Shown one piece after another: positions 1-9,023 of a stretch of DNA of 64,000 nt; position 1 is the first letter of the stretch; each line of letters begins with the position of its first letter. The DNA is from Nocardia amamiensis (GTDB lineage: Bacteria > Actinomycetota > Actinomycetes > Mycobacteriales > Mycobacteriaceae): contig NZ_JADLQX010000007.1 in assembly GCF_015477605.1 (NCBI RefSeq), positions 62,001 to 126,000 of the forward strand, given 5' to 3'. Under the pieces are notes generated by a model that was given only the letters and a program-made list of their open reading frames with translations, was not told the DNA's origin and searched no databases. A program made the position numbers and the translations under genes.

Positions 1-60
1 CTGATCGACGCCGACCGTTACGCGGCCGGGCAGCGAAACATGTTCGACGTGCCGGTCTGA
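1..60 (+). CDS. C-terminal end of an upstream protein (partial)
   Basis: The first 19 codons are open in frame 1 and end at a TGA; they read LIDADRYAAGQRNMFDVPV. Codons are GC-rich at third positions and the frame is read on the same strand as the next gene. This looks like the tail of a real gene cut by the window edge, but the fragment is too short to assign a family. Confidence 0.4.
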   Translation: MIDADRYAAGQRNMFDVPV

Positions 61-140
61 TCCCAGCCAGGCGATCGATCCGCACCCGCCGGAACGGAAT
101 TCGATCGCCATATCGTCCCGGGCGGTGCTTGAATCGGAGT

Positions 141-782
141 ATGCCCGAGAGCACCGACCCGAACGAGATCACCGACCCGGCGGACCTGCGGCAGTTGCTC
201 GGCGACGTGATGCCTCGCGCCGCCACCAAGGAGCGCGTCGCCCTGCACGCGCGGGACCGGGAGTGGATCGCGAACTCCCCGTTCCTGGTGATGAGCACCA
301 GCGACGGCGACGGCAACTGCGACGCCTCGCCGAAGGGCGATCCGGCTGGGTTCGTGCGCGTGCTCGACGACACGACGCTCGCCATCCCGGAGCGTCCCGG
401 CAACCGGCGCGCCGACGGCTACCTCAACATCCTGGGCAACCCGCACGTCGGCCTGCTGTTCCTGATCCCGGGCCGCCGCGAGACGTTGCGGATCAACGGA
501 CGAGCCCGGCTGGTGCGTGACGCGCCCTACTTCGACGACATGGTGGTGCGCGGCCATCGCCCGATCCTCGCCGTCGAGGTGGACATCGAGCAGATCTTCT
601 TCCACTGCGCCAAGGCGTTCATCCGCAGCCATCTGTGGGAGCCGGAGCAGTGGCCCCTCGACACCCTGCCGAGCGCAGCCTGCCTGGTCAAAGAGGTGCA
701 GACGAATATCACCGAGACGGTCGAGGAGCTGGAGCGCTACTACTCGCCGGAGAACTACGAGGCGAAGCTCTACCGCGACTGA
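141..782 (+). CDS. pyridoxamine 5'-phosphate oxidase-family flavoprotein
   Basis: A protein of about 213 residues with the split-barrel FMN-binding pattern of the PPOX family: the segment SPFLVMSTSDGDGNCDASPK followed by GDPAGFV, a strand-rich core (LAIPERPGNRRADGYLNIL) and GLLFLIPGRRETLRINGRA. It resembles the MSMEG_1061-type group of FMN-dependent PPOX proteins, which in mycobacteria are F420- or FMN-linked reductases of unknown substrate; it is probably cytosolic and homodimeric. I chose the ATG at 141; in-frame TTG and GTG codons lie just upstream but the ATG gives the usual N-terminus. It stands alone 65 bp before murT. The substrate cannot be told from sequence. Confidence 0.8.
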   Translation: MPESTDPNEITDPADLRQLLGDVMPRAATKERVALHARDREWIANSPFLVMSTSDGDGNCDASPKGDPAGFVRVLDDTTLAIPERPGNRRADGYLNILGNPHVGLLFLIPGRRETLRINGRARLVRDAPYFDDMVVRGHRPILAVEVDIEQIFFHCAKAFIRSHLWEPEQWPLDTLPSAACLVKEVQTNITETVEELERYYSPENYEAKLYRD

Positions 783-847
783 GCCGGGTGGCCCACGCCA
801 CTGGACCGCGCCGCGCCCGGATCGCGGGGCGAACATAGACTCGCGAC

Positions 848-2086
848 GTGGCAGACATATCGGTGCGCGGACGGCTCGCGCTCGCGGCGGCGGGTGCGGC
901 GTCCTGGGCCTCGCAGAAAGCGGGTCGCGGCAAGGGTTCGATGATCGGCGGCCTGATCGCGTTGAAGATCGATCCGACGGTCATGGACCAGCTCGGACGG
1001 CAGCGGCGCACCGTGCTGGTCACCGGCACGAACGGCAAGTCCACCACCACCAGGATGACCACCGCGGCGCTCAGCACGCTCGGCCAGGTCGCGACCCAAG
1101 CCGACGGCGCCAACATGGACGCGGGCATCGTCGCCGCGCTGAACGCCCACCGGCGCGCGCCACTGGCGGCGATCGAGGTGGACGAACTGCATCTGCCGCA
1201 CGTCACCGACTCGCTCAACCCCTCGGCGGTGGTCCTGCTGAACCTCAGCCGGGACCAGCTCGACCGGGTCGGCGAGATCAACATGATCGAGCGCAAGCTG
1301 CGCGCCGGGCTGGCGAAGCACCCGGCCACCGTGGTGATCGCGAACTGCGACGACGTGCTGGTCACCTCGATCGCCTACGACCACCCCAATGTGGTGTGGG
1401 TGGCTGCGGGCAGCGGCTGGGCGATGGACGCGACCAGCTGCCCGCGCAGCGGTGAGCCGATCATCTGGGAAGGCGCGCACTGGCGCAGCACCGGCGCGGA
1501 CTTCGAACGGCCAGAACCGGATTGGTCGCTGGACGGCGACGATCTGCTCGGTCCCGGCGGCGCGCGTTTCCCGTTGCGGCTGGCACTGCCGGGACGGGCC
1601 AATCGCGGCAATGCCGCACAGGCGGTGGCCGCCGCCGTCGCGCTGGGCGCCGATGCCGCGCAGGCTGTCGCGGCCGCGGGCACGGTGCGCGAGATCGCGG
1701 GTCGCTACCGCACCGTGCAGGTCGGCGAGCACGACGCGCGGCTGCTGCTGGCGAAGAACCCGGCCGGGTGGCAGGAGGCGCTGTCGATGATCGACCCGAC
1801 CTCGGCGGGCCTGGTGATCGCGGTGAACGGCCAGGTGCCCGACGGCGAAGACCTCTCCTGGCTGTGGGACGTGCGGTTCGAGCACTTCGAAGGCGTGCAG
1901 GTGGTCGCGGCGGGCGAACGCGCCACCGACCTCGCGGTGCGGCTGACCTACGCGGGCGTTGCGCACACCACGGTGCCCGACCCTGTGCGCGCGATCGCGT
2001 CCTGCCCGGCGGGCCACGTCGAGGTGCTGGCGAACTACACCGCGTTCCGCGACCTCAACCGCGACCTCGAGCAGCGGACGGCATGA
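848..2086 (+). CDS. murT: MurT, Mur-ligase subunit of lipid II isoglutaminyl synthase
   Basis: MurT pairs with GatD to amidate the alpha-carboxylate of D-glutamate in the lipid II stem peptide, giving D-isoglutamine; it acts at the cytoplasmic face of the membrane. The 412-residue protein has the Mur ligase ATP-binding loop GTNGKSTTTRM at about residues 60-70, the central motif LNLSRDQLDRVGEI, and the C-terminal DUF1727-like domain typical of MurT. The GTG start is followed by MADISVRGRLALAAAGAASW. In many Firmicutes MurT proteins a four-Cys zinc ribbon is inserted in the middle; here the matching stretch (SCPRSGEPIIWEGAHW) keeps a single Cys, so a bound zinc is unlikely. gatD follows 43 bp downstream, as in M. 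tuberculosis (Rv3712-Rv3713). Confidence 0.95.
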   Translation: MADISVRGRLALAAAGAASWASQKAGRGKGSMIGGLIALKIDPTVMDQLGRQRRTVLVTGTNGKSTTTRMTTAALSTLGQVATQADGANMDAGIVAALNAHRRAPLAAIEVDELHLPHVTDSLNPSAVVLLNLSRDQLDRVGEINMIERKLRAGLAKHPATVVIANCDDVLVTSIAYDHPNVVWVAAGSGWAMDATSCPRSGEPIIWEGAHWRSTGADFERPEPDWSLDGDDLLGPGGARFPLRLALPGRANRGNAAQAVAAAVALGADAAQAVAAAGTVREIAGRYRTVQVGEHDARLLLAKNPAGWQEALSMIDPTSAGLVIAVNGQVPDGEDLSWLWDVRFEHFEGVQVVAAGERATDLAVRLTYAGVAHTTVPDPVRAIASCPAGHVEVLANYTAFRDLNRDLEQRTA

Positions 2087-2129
2087 GGGATACCGCGGAG
2101 GGCTCCGCACAGGCCAGAAAGGACACACT

Positions 2130-2840
2130 ATGAGTGAATCGACCATTCGCATCGGCCTGGTTCTGCCGGACGTGATGGGTACCTACGGCGACGGCGGCAA
2201 CGCGCTCGTGCTGCGCCAGCGGCTGCGTATGCGCGGCTACGACGCCGAGATCGTCGATATCACGCTGCCCGACCCGGTGCCCGATTCGCTGGACATCTAC
2301 ACCCTCGGCGGTGCGGAGGACTCCGCACAGCGATTGGCCACCCGGCACCTGCAGCGCTACCCCGGCTTGCAGCGGGCGTCCGCGAAAGGCGCTCCGGTGC
2401 TGGCGATCTGCGCGGCGATCCAGGTGCTCGGCCAGTGGTACGAGACCTCGGCGGGCGAGCGGGTGGACGGCGTCGGCATGATCGACGTCACCACGTCGCC
2501 GCAGACCAAGCGCGCCATCGGCGAGGTGACGACCACTCCGCTGCTCGACGGGCTCACCGCGGCGCTCACCGGCTTCGAAAACCACCGCGGCGGAACCAAA
2601 CTCGGCGGCGACGCGACCGGCCTGGCCCGGGTCTCCCGTGGGGTCGGCAACGGTGTCGGCGACGGTCTGGAGGGCGTCGTCCAGGGTTCGGTGATCGGCA
2701 CCTACATGCACGGCCCCGTCCTGGCCCGCAATCCCGAACTCGCCGACCTGCTGCTGATGCGCGCCCTCGGCGTCACCGAACTGGCTCCCCTAGACCTCCC
2801 CGAGGTCGACCAGCTCCGCCGCGAGCGCCTGCGCGCCTGA
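2130..2840 (+). CDS. gatD: GatD, glutamine amidotransferase subunit of lipid II isoglutaminyl synthase
   Basis: GatD hydrolyses glutamine and passes ammonia to MurT for lipid II amidation. The 236-residue protein is a class I (triad) glutaminase: the nucleophile is Cys94 in PVLAICAAIQVLGQ and the catalytic His is His194 in GTYMHGPVLARNP, both where GatD has them. The N-terminus IGLVLPDVMGTYGDGGNA is characteristic of the CobQ/GatD subfamily. The ATG at 2130 is preceded by the purine-rich AGAAAGGA, 8 bases upstream. It forms an operon with murT. D-isoglutamine amidation affects cross-linking and lysozyme sensitivity, so the pair is usually essential in this order. Confidence 0.95.
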   Translation: MSESTIRIGLVLPDVMGTYGDGGNALVLRQRLRMRGYDAEIVDITLPDPVPDSLDIYTLGGAEDSAQRLATRHLQRYPGLQRASAKGAPVLAICAAIQVLGQWYETSAGERVDGVGMIDVTTSPQTKRAIGEVTTTPLLDGLTAALTGFENHRGGTKLGGDATGLARVSRGVGNGVGDGLEGVVQGSVIGTYMHGPVLARNPELADLLLMRALGVTELAPLDLPEVDQLRRERLRA

Positions 2841-2859
2841 GCGAAGGGCCGGTCGAGAA

Positions 2860-3399
2860 TCAGTTATCGGTTCGCCACAAGATCCACTCGGGGTTCATCG
2901 ACCAGTACCCCAGTCGTCCACCGAGGGTCTCGCCGACATCGCTCATGGTGTCGTCGTCGATCTTGCCGAGCGCGGACACCGACACGACGTGCACCAACCA
3001 GCGGCCCCTGTGCCCGGCCGGGCCGAGGTTGACGCAGACCGAAGGACGCAGGCCGGCCGCTTCGAGCGTGTCCCAGGCCCGGCCCAATTCGTCGGCGGTC
3101 GGACGATTGTTCACCCACTCGACCGACTCCAGGCCGCCGATCAGCGAGTGCCATCTGACCGGCGCGTTGAGCTCGCAGACCCACGGGCCGGTCTCGGCCT
3201 CGGGCACATCGATGCCGTACACCTCCGGGTGCCACCGCCGTGGTTCGGCGGTCCACGGCCGCAGGATCAGCCACAGCGCATCCGGGAGACCTTCCGCCCG
3301 GATCTGCTCCACCAGCTTGCGCAGGTGCTCATGCGAGACGTCCGGCCGGAATCCGAGCTCGTCCGCTGCCCACGTGTCGGTCATGTGCTCGCTGTTCAT
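2860..3399 (-). CDS. conserved hypothetical protein
   Basis: A 179-residue soluble protein, rich in Trp (at least ten) and with no signal peptide or membrane segment. I do not recognise its family. Recognisable pieces are MTDTWAADELGFRPDVSHEHL at the N-terminus and LGGRLGYWSMNPEWILWRTDN at the end. The start could be the ATG at 3399, preceded by GGGGACGA, or the ATG 15 bases further in. It converges on gatD with only 19 bp between stop codons, so it is a separate transcription unit inserted after murT-gatD. Confidence 0.7.
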   Translation of the reverse strand: MNSEHMTDTWAADELGFRPDVSHEHLRKLVEQIRAEGLPDALWLILRPWTAEPRRWHPEVYGIDVPEAETGPWVCELNAPVRWHSLIGGLESVEWVNNRPTADELGRAWDTLEAAGLRPSVCVNLGPAGHRGRWLVHVVSVSALGKIDDDTMSDVGETLGGRLGYWSMNPEWILWRTDN

Positions 3400-3565
3400 T
3401 CGTCCCCATTCCGGCGTCAGTTCCCGAAAACTCCGGCTGGCGCCACGGCGTCGCCGGACGGTCGACTACGGGTTACCTACGATGCTTCCACAGTTCCCGC
3501 TGCCCGCACGCCGAGAGCGGAGGGTGTGACCAGCCAGACAGCGGGCCGGGCCGTGCGCGCGGTGA

Positions 3566-4474
3566 TCACCCGTCGACCTCGGAAACGTCCACGGAGACGG
3601 TGATGGCGCTGTCTTTCGCGTCGGTGTAGATGATGCCGCGCAGCGGAGGTACGTCGGCGTAGTCGCGGCCCCACGCCACCGTGACGTACCGCTCGTCGCC
3701 GAACTGGTCGTTGGTGGGATCGAAGTCGATCCAGTGGCCGGTGCGGTCGTGTTCGCCGGAGCCGGGCAGCCATACGGACACCCAGGCGTGGGTGGCGTCG
3801 GCCCCGACCATCCGCTCCTTGCCCGGGGGCGGATCGGTGGCCAGATAGCCGGATACGTATCTGGCGGCGAGACCGTGCGACCGCAGGCAGGCGCAGGCGA
3901 GCCGCGCGAAGTCCTGGCAGACGCCCGCGCGGGCGGCGAACACGTCGGCCACCTTGCTCGACACCGTCGTGGCTCCGGACATGTAGGTGAAATCGGTGAA
4001 GATGCGGGTGTTCAACTCGGCGACCGCGTCCAGCAGCGGCCTGCCCTTCCGGAGGGACTCGGCGGCGTACGCGACGATCTCCGGAGTGATCTCCCGCGGG
4101 TGCAGGTCGAGGGTGAACTCCGTGGCCAGCGGTCCGTTCGCACCGGTCGGACGCGCAACTTCCCACAGCTGCGCGGTAGCGGCCGGATCGCGAACGGGCA
4201 CGTCGACCTCGACCAGGGACGCACCGGTGACGGCGAGGATGCGGTGCTGGGTGGTGACGTGGAAAAAGGAGGTGGTGTTGCCGTACACGTCCGCGCCGAC
4301 CGACCGGTCCGACGGCGCCGGTTCGATGTGGATGTCGTGTGCCAGCAACCGTTGACCAGGCAGGTCACGCGGCGTCAGAAACGCGCGTCCATACGAGCTG
4401 ATGACCTCCCCGGAATACGAATATGTGGTGCGGTGCTCCACCCGATAGCGCCGGGCCGCGCCGCCGACGATCAT
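3566..4474 (-). CDS. transglutaminase-like cysteine protease family protein
   Basis: A 302-residue protein resembling M. tuberculosis Rv2569c. It has an N-terminal bacterial transglutaminase-associated beta domain (YRVEHRTTYSYSGEVISSYG, about residues 9-28) and a transglutaminase-like core. Within the core the nucleophile Cys is in ARAGVCQDFARL, the His in GADATHAWVSVWLPG and the Asp in HWIDFDPTNDQFG, so the Cys-His-Asp triad is intact. No signal peptide is seen. Its ATG overlaps the stop of the upstream ATP-grasp/alpha-E gene (ATGA), which implies translational coupling. This trio of domains is a known genomic association proposed to make or process a peptide-like product, but no product has been established. 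Confidence 0.88.
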   Translation of the reverse strand: MIVGGAARRYRVEHRTTYSYSGEVISSYGRAFLTPRDLPGQRLLAHDIHIEPAPSDRSVGADVYGNTTSFFHVTTQHRILAVTGASLVEVDVPVRDPAATAQLWEVARPTGANGPLATEFTLDLHPREITPEIVAYAAESLRKGRPLLDAVAELNTRIFTDFTYMSGATTVSSKVADVFAARAGVCQDFARLACACLRSHGLAARYVSGYLATDPPPGKERMVGADATHAWVSVWLPGSGEHDRTGHWIDFDPTNDQFGDERYVTVAWGRDYADVPPLRGIIYTDAKDSAITVSVDVSEVDG

Positions 4475-7245
4475 CCGACGACCTGCGCGCTGCCCCAGAG
4501 CGGCTGAATGCCGACCGGCAGCGACAGCGTGGTGGTCTCGAACGACTCGGACAGCTTGCGCAATCGCACCTGCACCCCCTCCAGGAGCTCGGCCAGTTCG
4601 GTGCGCCGATCGTCCGTGTCGGTGACTTCGAGGTCGTCGGGGTCCAAGCGCCGCAACATGCGTTGCGCGTCCGCGAGTAGCCGCCGCGGGCGCGACGATC
4701 GCGCCGCGCCGGGCAGCGCGCGGAAATCGGCGTCGAGGCGGTCCAGTTGATACGCCAGCGATCGCGGGTTGCCGGTGTCGAACAGCAACAGCCCGGCGAC
4801 GGCGGCGATCCGCACCGAATCCCGGTGCCTGCGTCGGTAACTCACCGACGACTCCGCGACCCGCAGCACCCATTCGGTGACCTCACGCTCGGTCTCCTCC
4901 GGATATTCTTGGACCAGCGCGGCCGACAGCAGTGCGGTCAGCGTGAGTCCGCGCTCGATGCGTCTGCCGATGTCCATGACGTACCAGCCGGGTTCACGCA
5001 CCAGCGACTCCGCGTCGATGCCGGACAGCGCGAGCAGACCGGCCAGGGTCAGCGAATGCACCTGCGAGAGCTCCGCCTCCTGATCTCCGGCCGTTCCTCG
5101 GTAGTCGGCCAGTGCCCGGTCGACCGCGCTGAGGATCATCCAGGTGTCCACCGACAGCTGGTCGCGCACGGCTCGCGCCGCGATGCCGTACCGGTCGACC
5201 GCGAAGGCCAGCGACCCGGGCAGCTCCCGGTCGATGGTCAGCGCGACGAGGTAGTCGTGTCCCTCGCGCGAGGCCGAATCCTGCTGCGCCGCAAGTTCTT
5301 GCGCCTCTGGACCGATCGTCCCGTCGGTCGGCGCGGCGGTGGCGGTGGTCCGGCCGACGGCGGCCAGGAGGACCGGCAGCGCGTCCGCGCCCTCCAGCCA
5401 GGGACGGTAGCGGAACTCCTGATAGCGCTCGTGCGTGGCGATCAGCAGGCGCGCGGCGGCCTCGGCGCGCTCGCCGTAGCGGCCCATCCAGAACAGATCG
5501 TTGAGGACACGCGGCGAGCTGATCGCTTCCACGACCGGGACGGTGGGCCGTTCGCGTTCCTCACGCGGCGGCTCGGTGCCGACCGCGGCGGCGGTCGTCG
5601 GCGCGGCCCGCACCCAAATGTCTTTGGCGGCTACCTTGATCACCGCGCGGTCGGGCGCCACGCGTCCACGCACCTGGCCGAGACCACCGGACATCACGGT
5701 GTAGCCGCCGCGCCGGGCCAGCGAGAACAGCCGCATACCGACCGGAGCCGCGGCGAGACCACCACGCTCACGCACGGCGGGCGCGATCGAGAACTGCGCC
5801 GGTTCCTGACCGACCCACTGCCATCCGCACGCGTCGATCCGTGCGGTCAAGTCGGCACGCTGCTCCCGGCTCAGTTCGGGCCCGAGCAGCGTGGCGCCGT
5901 CGATCGCCGAGCGGATGATCAGTGTGTCCAGATTCGCCAGCAGGTGTGCGCGCTCCCGGTCGTCGCCGCCCCAATACGACGGCGCGCTCTCCAGCAACAG
6001 GTCCTCCCCCAGCAGCGAGCGCGAGAGCCGAGGCAGGAACCCGGACAGCGCCGGATTCTCCAGCAGCCCGCTGCCCAGCGTGTTCACCACGGTCACCGCC
6101 CCGCGCCGCAGCACCTCGACCAGTCCCACCACGCCGAGCCGGGAATCCGGGCGCAGGTCGAGCGGATCGGAGAACTCGGCGTCCACCCGCCGCAGCACCA
6201 CGTCCACCCGCTTCAGCCTCCCCAGCGACCGCATCCACAAGGACCCGTCGCGCACCACCAGATCCGCGCTTTCCACCAGCGGAAAGCCCAGCGTCGAGGC
6301 GAGATACGCCTGATCGAACGCGGTCTCGGAATGCACGCCTGGGCTCAGCACCACGATCACCGGCTCGTCGTCGTCGGCCTGTGCCGACTCGATCAGCATC
6401 GCGCGCATCGCCCTGGCGAAGGGCGTCAGTGGCCGCGGATTGGCGTGCTCGAACGACTCCGGGATCGCGGTCGCCACCACCCTGCGATCGGCCAGCGCGT
6501 ACCCGCCGCCGGACGGCGCCTGCGCCCAGTCGGCGATCACCCGGAACCGGCTGTCGCTCCAGCGGCTGAGGTCGCAGGCGTGCAGGAACAGCTGATGCCG
6601 CCCAGGCACGGTGATGCCGTGCGCGGCTCGTACGTAACCGCCGTTGCCGAACACGACTTCCGGCGCGAGCAGTCCCGAGTCGAGCGTCCTGCGTGGGCCG
6701 TAGATGTCGGTGAGCAGTTCGTCGAGTACCCGGGAACGCTGTTCCAGGCCCGCCTCCAGCCGGGTCCAGTCGTCCGCGGAGACCAGCAGGGGGATCGGGT
6801 CGAGGCGCCACGGGCTCGGTGCCGTGCCATCGGCCGACGCGCCGGCCTCGAAATAGGTGATGCCGTCGTCGTCGACCAGCCTGCGCACCCGGCTGTCCAG
6901 CCGGTCGAGTCCGTCGCTGCCGAGGTTCACGAAATCGGCGGACAGCGCCCGCCACATCGGCCGCACTTTGCCCTCGGCATCGACCAATTCGTCGTAGTAA
7001 CCCGCAGTGGGCCTGCCGCATTCGTCGTAGGCGGCGGTGTCGACACCCTCGGCGCGGTAACGCGCGAATTGCTCGCGCGCATTCGCACCGGTCGCCGTCT
7101 CCTGCGGCTCATCGGGCACCGCCACCGCGCCGACCTCACTTCCGCCATCAAGGATGCTAAACAGTCGCCGGAAATCTCTATCCGTTCCGATCGAACGCGT
7201 ATCGAGCGGCACCGGCGCACTGGAATCGGTGGACTGTGCTGCCAT
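4471..7245 (-). CDS. circularly permuted ATP-grasp and alpha-E domain fusion protein
   Basis: A 924-residue cytosolic protein equivalent in architecture to M. tuberculosis Rv2567. The N-terminal two-thirds is a circularly permuted type 2 ATP-grasp (for example RPMWRALSADFVNLGSDGLD, ITYFEAGASADGTAPSPWRL and VFGNGGYVRAAHGITVPG). The last 300 residues are an all-helical alpha-E domain (SPRVLNDLFWMGRYGERAEA near its start). ATP-grasp enzymes of this type are predicted to form amide bonds. I start at the ATG at 7245; longer in-frame forms reach 7404 but add a basic leader that looks non-native. It is the first gene of the operon with the transglutaminase and is transcribed divergently from a Cys-rich small protein. 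Confidence 0.88.
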   Translation of the reverse strand: MAAQSTDSSAPVPLDTRSIGTDRDFRRLFSILDGGSEVGAVAVPDEPQETATGANAREQFARYRAEGVDTAAYDECGRPTAGYYDELVDAEGKVRPMWRALSADFVNLGSDGLDRLDSRVRRLVDDDGITYFEAGASADGTAPSPWRLDPIPLLVSADDWTRLEAGLEQRSRVLDELLTDIYGPRRTLDSGLLAPEVVFGNGGYVRAAHGITVPGRHQLFLHACDLSRWSDSRFRVIADWAQAPSGGGYALADRRVVATAIPESFEHANPRPLTPFARAMRAMLIESAQADDDEPVIVVLSPGVHSETAFDQAYLASTLGFPLVESADLVVRDGSLWMRSLGRLKRVDVVLRRVDAEFSDPLDLRPDSRLGVVGLVEVLRRGAVTVVNTLGSGLLENPALSGFLPRLSRSLLGEDLLLESAPSYWGGDDRERAHLLANLDTLIIRSAIDGATLLGPELSREQRADLTARIDACGWQWVGQEPAQFSIAPAVRERGGLAAAPVGMRLFSLARRGGYTVMSGGLGQVRGRVAPDRAVIKVAAKDIWVRAAPTTAAAVGTEPPREERERPTVPVVEAISSPRVLNDLFWMGRYGERAEAAARLLIATHERYQEFRYRPWLEGADALPVLLAAVGRTTATAAPTDGTIGPEAQELAAQQDSASREGHDYLVALTIDRELPGSLAFAVDRYGIAARAVRDQLSVDTWMILSAVDRALADYRGTAGDQEAELSQVHSLTLAGLLALSGIDAESLVREPGWYVMDIGRRIERGLTLTALLSAALVQEYPEETEREVTEWVLRVAESSVSYRRRHRDSVRIAAVAGLLLFDTGNPRSLAYQLDRLDADFRALPGAARSSRPRRLLADAQRMLRRLDPDDLEVTDTDDRRTELAELLEGVQVRLRKLSESFETTTLSLPVGIQPLWGSAQVVG

Positions 7246-7427
7246 TTTCGCACGTAACAGCCCTGGGAGCAGAGAGGTCGGGGAGCGAGACCCGCCACAA
7301 AGAAAAAGTTGCGACATGATTGCTGAATGATCGAGAAAGTGCGGCAACACGGGCCACAATGGTCTCGCCGCACCCATTGCGGCGCCGATATCACCGAATG
7401 ACAACTCCTATCTCTCCAGGAGGTCAC

Positions 7428-7667
7428 ATGCGCACAACAGATTGTTCGTCCTGCGATTCCGCGTTCGACCACTGCCACGGAACCTTGATCGTGCATGCGG
7501 GCCGGATTTCCGAATGCACCGACGACCGGTGCATTGATCCCGCTCATGCTCGACACGACTTCGTCATCGATTGCGGCGATCTCGCGGGCGGCTGCCGGTG
7601 CACGGAAGGCGACGCGACCCGTCGGCGGGTTTTCGCAGTTCCGTACCCTGGCCGAGGTGAGCTATGA
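7428..7667 (+). CDS. small cysteine-rich conserved protein
   Basis: A 79-residue protein with eight cysteines, seven of them in the first 58 residues in pairs typical of zinc ribbons (MRTTDCSSCDSAFDHCHG and CRCTEGD), plus several His. The ATG at 7428 has a near-consensus ribosome binding site, AGGAGGTC, 7 bases upstream. Similar short Cys-rich proteins are widespread in Nocardia, Mycobacterium and relatives with no assigned function. It is divergent from the ATP-grasp/alpha-E operon (182 bp between starts) and overlaps the next gene by 11 bp in another frame, so the two are likely cotranscribed. A metal- or nucleic-acid-binding role is only a guess. Confidence 0.75.
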   Translation: MRTTDCSSCDSAFDHCHGTLIVHAGRISECTDDRCIDPAHARHDFVIDCGDLAGGCRCTEGDATRRRVFAVPYPGRGEL

Positions 7668-8301
7668 CCACGTGTTGCTGCCTTCCGGTGTCGCGTCGTC
7701 GATCGCGCAGGTCGACGCCTACCTGACCACCCAGCAAGGCATCCCCGAGACCGGGGTGGTCGCGCAGATCGCGGCCGAGCTCAACAGACGCAACGCGGAG
7801 CTACCCGAAGAGGACAGTTTTCTCAGCACTGTCCCGGTGGGCGGCGCCGCGACCGGCGCGGCGCTGTACGTACCGTGCCCGTACGACGCGATCGGCTTCG
7901 TGCGCCACCTGCTGTTCGAACTCGCGACACCACTGAACTACGCCGTCTACGACCCGCAACTGGCCTGGCTGATCGATCCCGCCGGGCACATCCCGGCCAC
8001 CGTCACCCACGGCGGCGCGGGCGAGTTCCCTTATCTCACCAAAGCGCTTGCCGAGCAGTGGATTCCCGAGCTGAGCCCGCCGAACCCATACCTCGTCGTC
8101 GAGCGCGGCGAGCAGTTCTATATCCAGACCTACCGCGAGAACACCGGCGTCTACACCGTCGAGTACCGGGACGGCTCCTCCGACAAGCACTTCGGCACCA
8201 CCGTCGCCGATCCGGCCACCGTAGCCGCCGTCATCTGGGACTGGGCCAACGACAACCGGACTCGCTTCCCCGGCCTCCCTTGGTCCCGCGTCGAACTCTG
8301 A
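7657..8301 (+). CDS. conserved hypothetical protein
   Basis: A 214-residue acidic soluble protein starting at a GTG within the end of the upstream small gene (SYDHVLLPSGVASSIAQVDAY). No membrane segment or signal peptide. The C-terminal half (FYIQTYRENTGVYTVEYRDG followed by HFGTTVADPATVAAVIWDWA) looks like the beta-rich immunity-like folds found in many actinobacterial proteins of unknown role. I do not recognise a named family. The overlap with the Cys-rich protein suggests a two-gene operon. Confidence 0.72.
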   Translation: MSYDHVLLPSGVASSIAQVDAYLTTQQGIPETGVVAQIAAELNRRNAELPEEDSFLSTVPVGGAATGAALYVPCPYDAIGFVRHLLFELATPLNYAVYDPQLAWLIDPAGHIPATVTHGGAGEFPYLTKALAEQWIPELSPPNPYLVVERGEQFYIQTYRENTGVYTVEYRDGSSDKHFGTTVADPATVAAVIWDWANDNRTRFPGLPWSRVEL

Positions 8302-8343
8302 ACCGCCCACAGCCGCGTGTGCTTCCGCTCCGTGGCAGCCCGA

Positions 8344-8961
8344 TCACTGGTTCTGGGTGGCAAGACGGCCTGCGAGGGCGACGAATGAAGCGCCGAACGC
8401 TCGGCGCATCCACGTCACCACGGCGGGGCGCGAGATGACCTGGTCGCGCACCGCCGCCGCGCAGGCGCCGTAGATCGCGAACACCACGAAGGTGGCGAGC
8501 ATGAAAATTCCGCTGAGTTCCAGCATGCGCGCCAACGCGTTCGGCGCGCCGCTGGGCACGAACTGGGGCAGGAACGCGAAGAAGAAGATGGTCAGCTTGG
8601 GGTTGAGGATATTGAGCAGTACCGCGGAGGTGACCACCTTGCGCGCCGAAGGTGCGGCGTGCCCGGTCTGCTCCGGGACCGCGAGCGCGCCCTTGTCCCG
8701 GAACGTGGTCCACGCCATGTACAGCAGGTAGGCGACGCCGAGGTATTTCAGCGTCTGGAACGCGACCGCGCTGGCGTTGAGCACCGCGGCCAAGCCGGTG
8801 ATCGCCGCGACCATGTGCGGAACGATGCCGAGCGTGCAGCCGAAGGCGGCGATCACACTGGCCTTGGCGCCTCGCGACAGACCAGCCGCGAGTGTGAACA
8901 GCACACCGGTACCGGGAGTGGCGACGATGACGAGCGTCGTCAGCACGAATTCGATGCTCAT
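8344..8961 (-). CDS. LysE/RhtB family amino-acid exporter
   Basis: A 205-residue integral membrane protein with about six hydrophobic segments. The N-terminal motif VATPGTGVLFTLAAGLSRGA matches the LysE family signature (usually PGP, here PGT), and LLNILNPKLTIFFFAFLPQF is the conserved second-half motif. Family members export amino acids or related small metabolites by proton antiport. The start is the ATG at 8961, giving MSIEFVL; another ATG 9 bases upstream is possible. It is a single gene, oriented like recR and ybaB, with 62 bp between it and recR. Substrate unknown. Confidence 0.88.
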   Translation of the reverse strand: MSIEFVLTTLVIVATPGTGVLFTLAAGLSRGAKASVIAAFGCTLGIVPHMVAAITGLAAVLNASAVAFQTLKYLGVAYLLYMAWTTFRDKGALAVPEQTGHAAPSARKVVTSAVLLNILNPKLTIFFFAFLPQFVPSGAPNALARMLELSGIFMLATFVVFAIYGACAAAVRDQVISRPAVVTWMRRAFGASFVALAGRLATQNQ

Positions 8962-9023
8962 CCCCGACACAGTAACCCACGCTCGCCGCGGCGCAATCCC
9001 TTTGCGGCTCGCGCGATCGGCGG

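Noticed and set aside
770..2152. Long open frame (460 codons) antisense to murT
   Set aside because: It is a shadow in a high-GC gene: the amino acid mix is rich in Arg/His/Ala, lacks any domain, and the opposite strand is clearly murT.
4747..7257. Long open frame (836 codons) opposite the ATP-grasp/alpha-E gene
   Set aside because: It is antisense to a recognisable protein, Arg/Gln-rich and without a domain.
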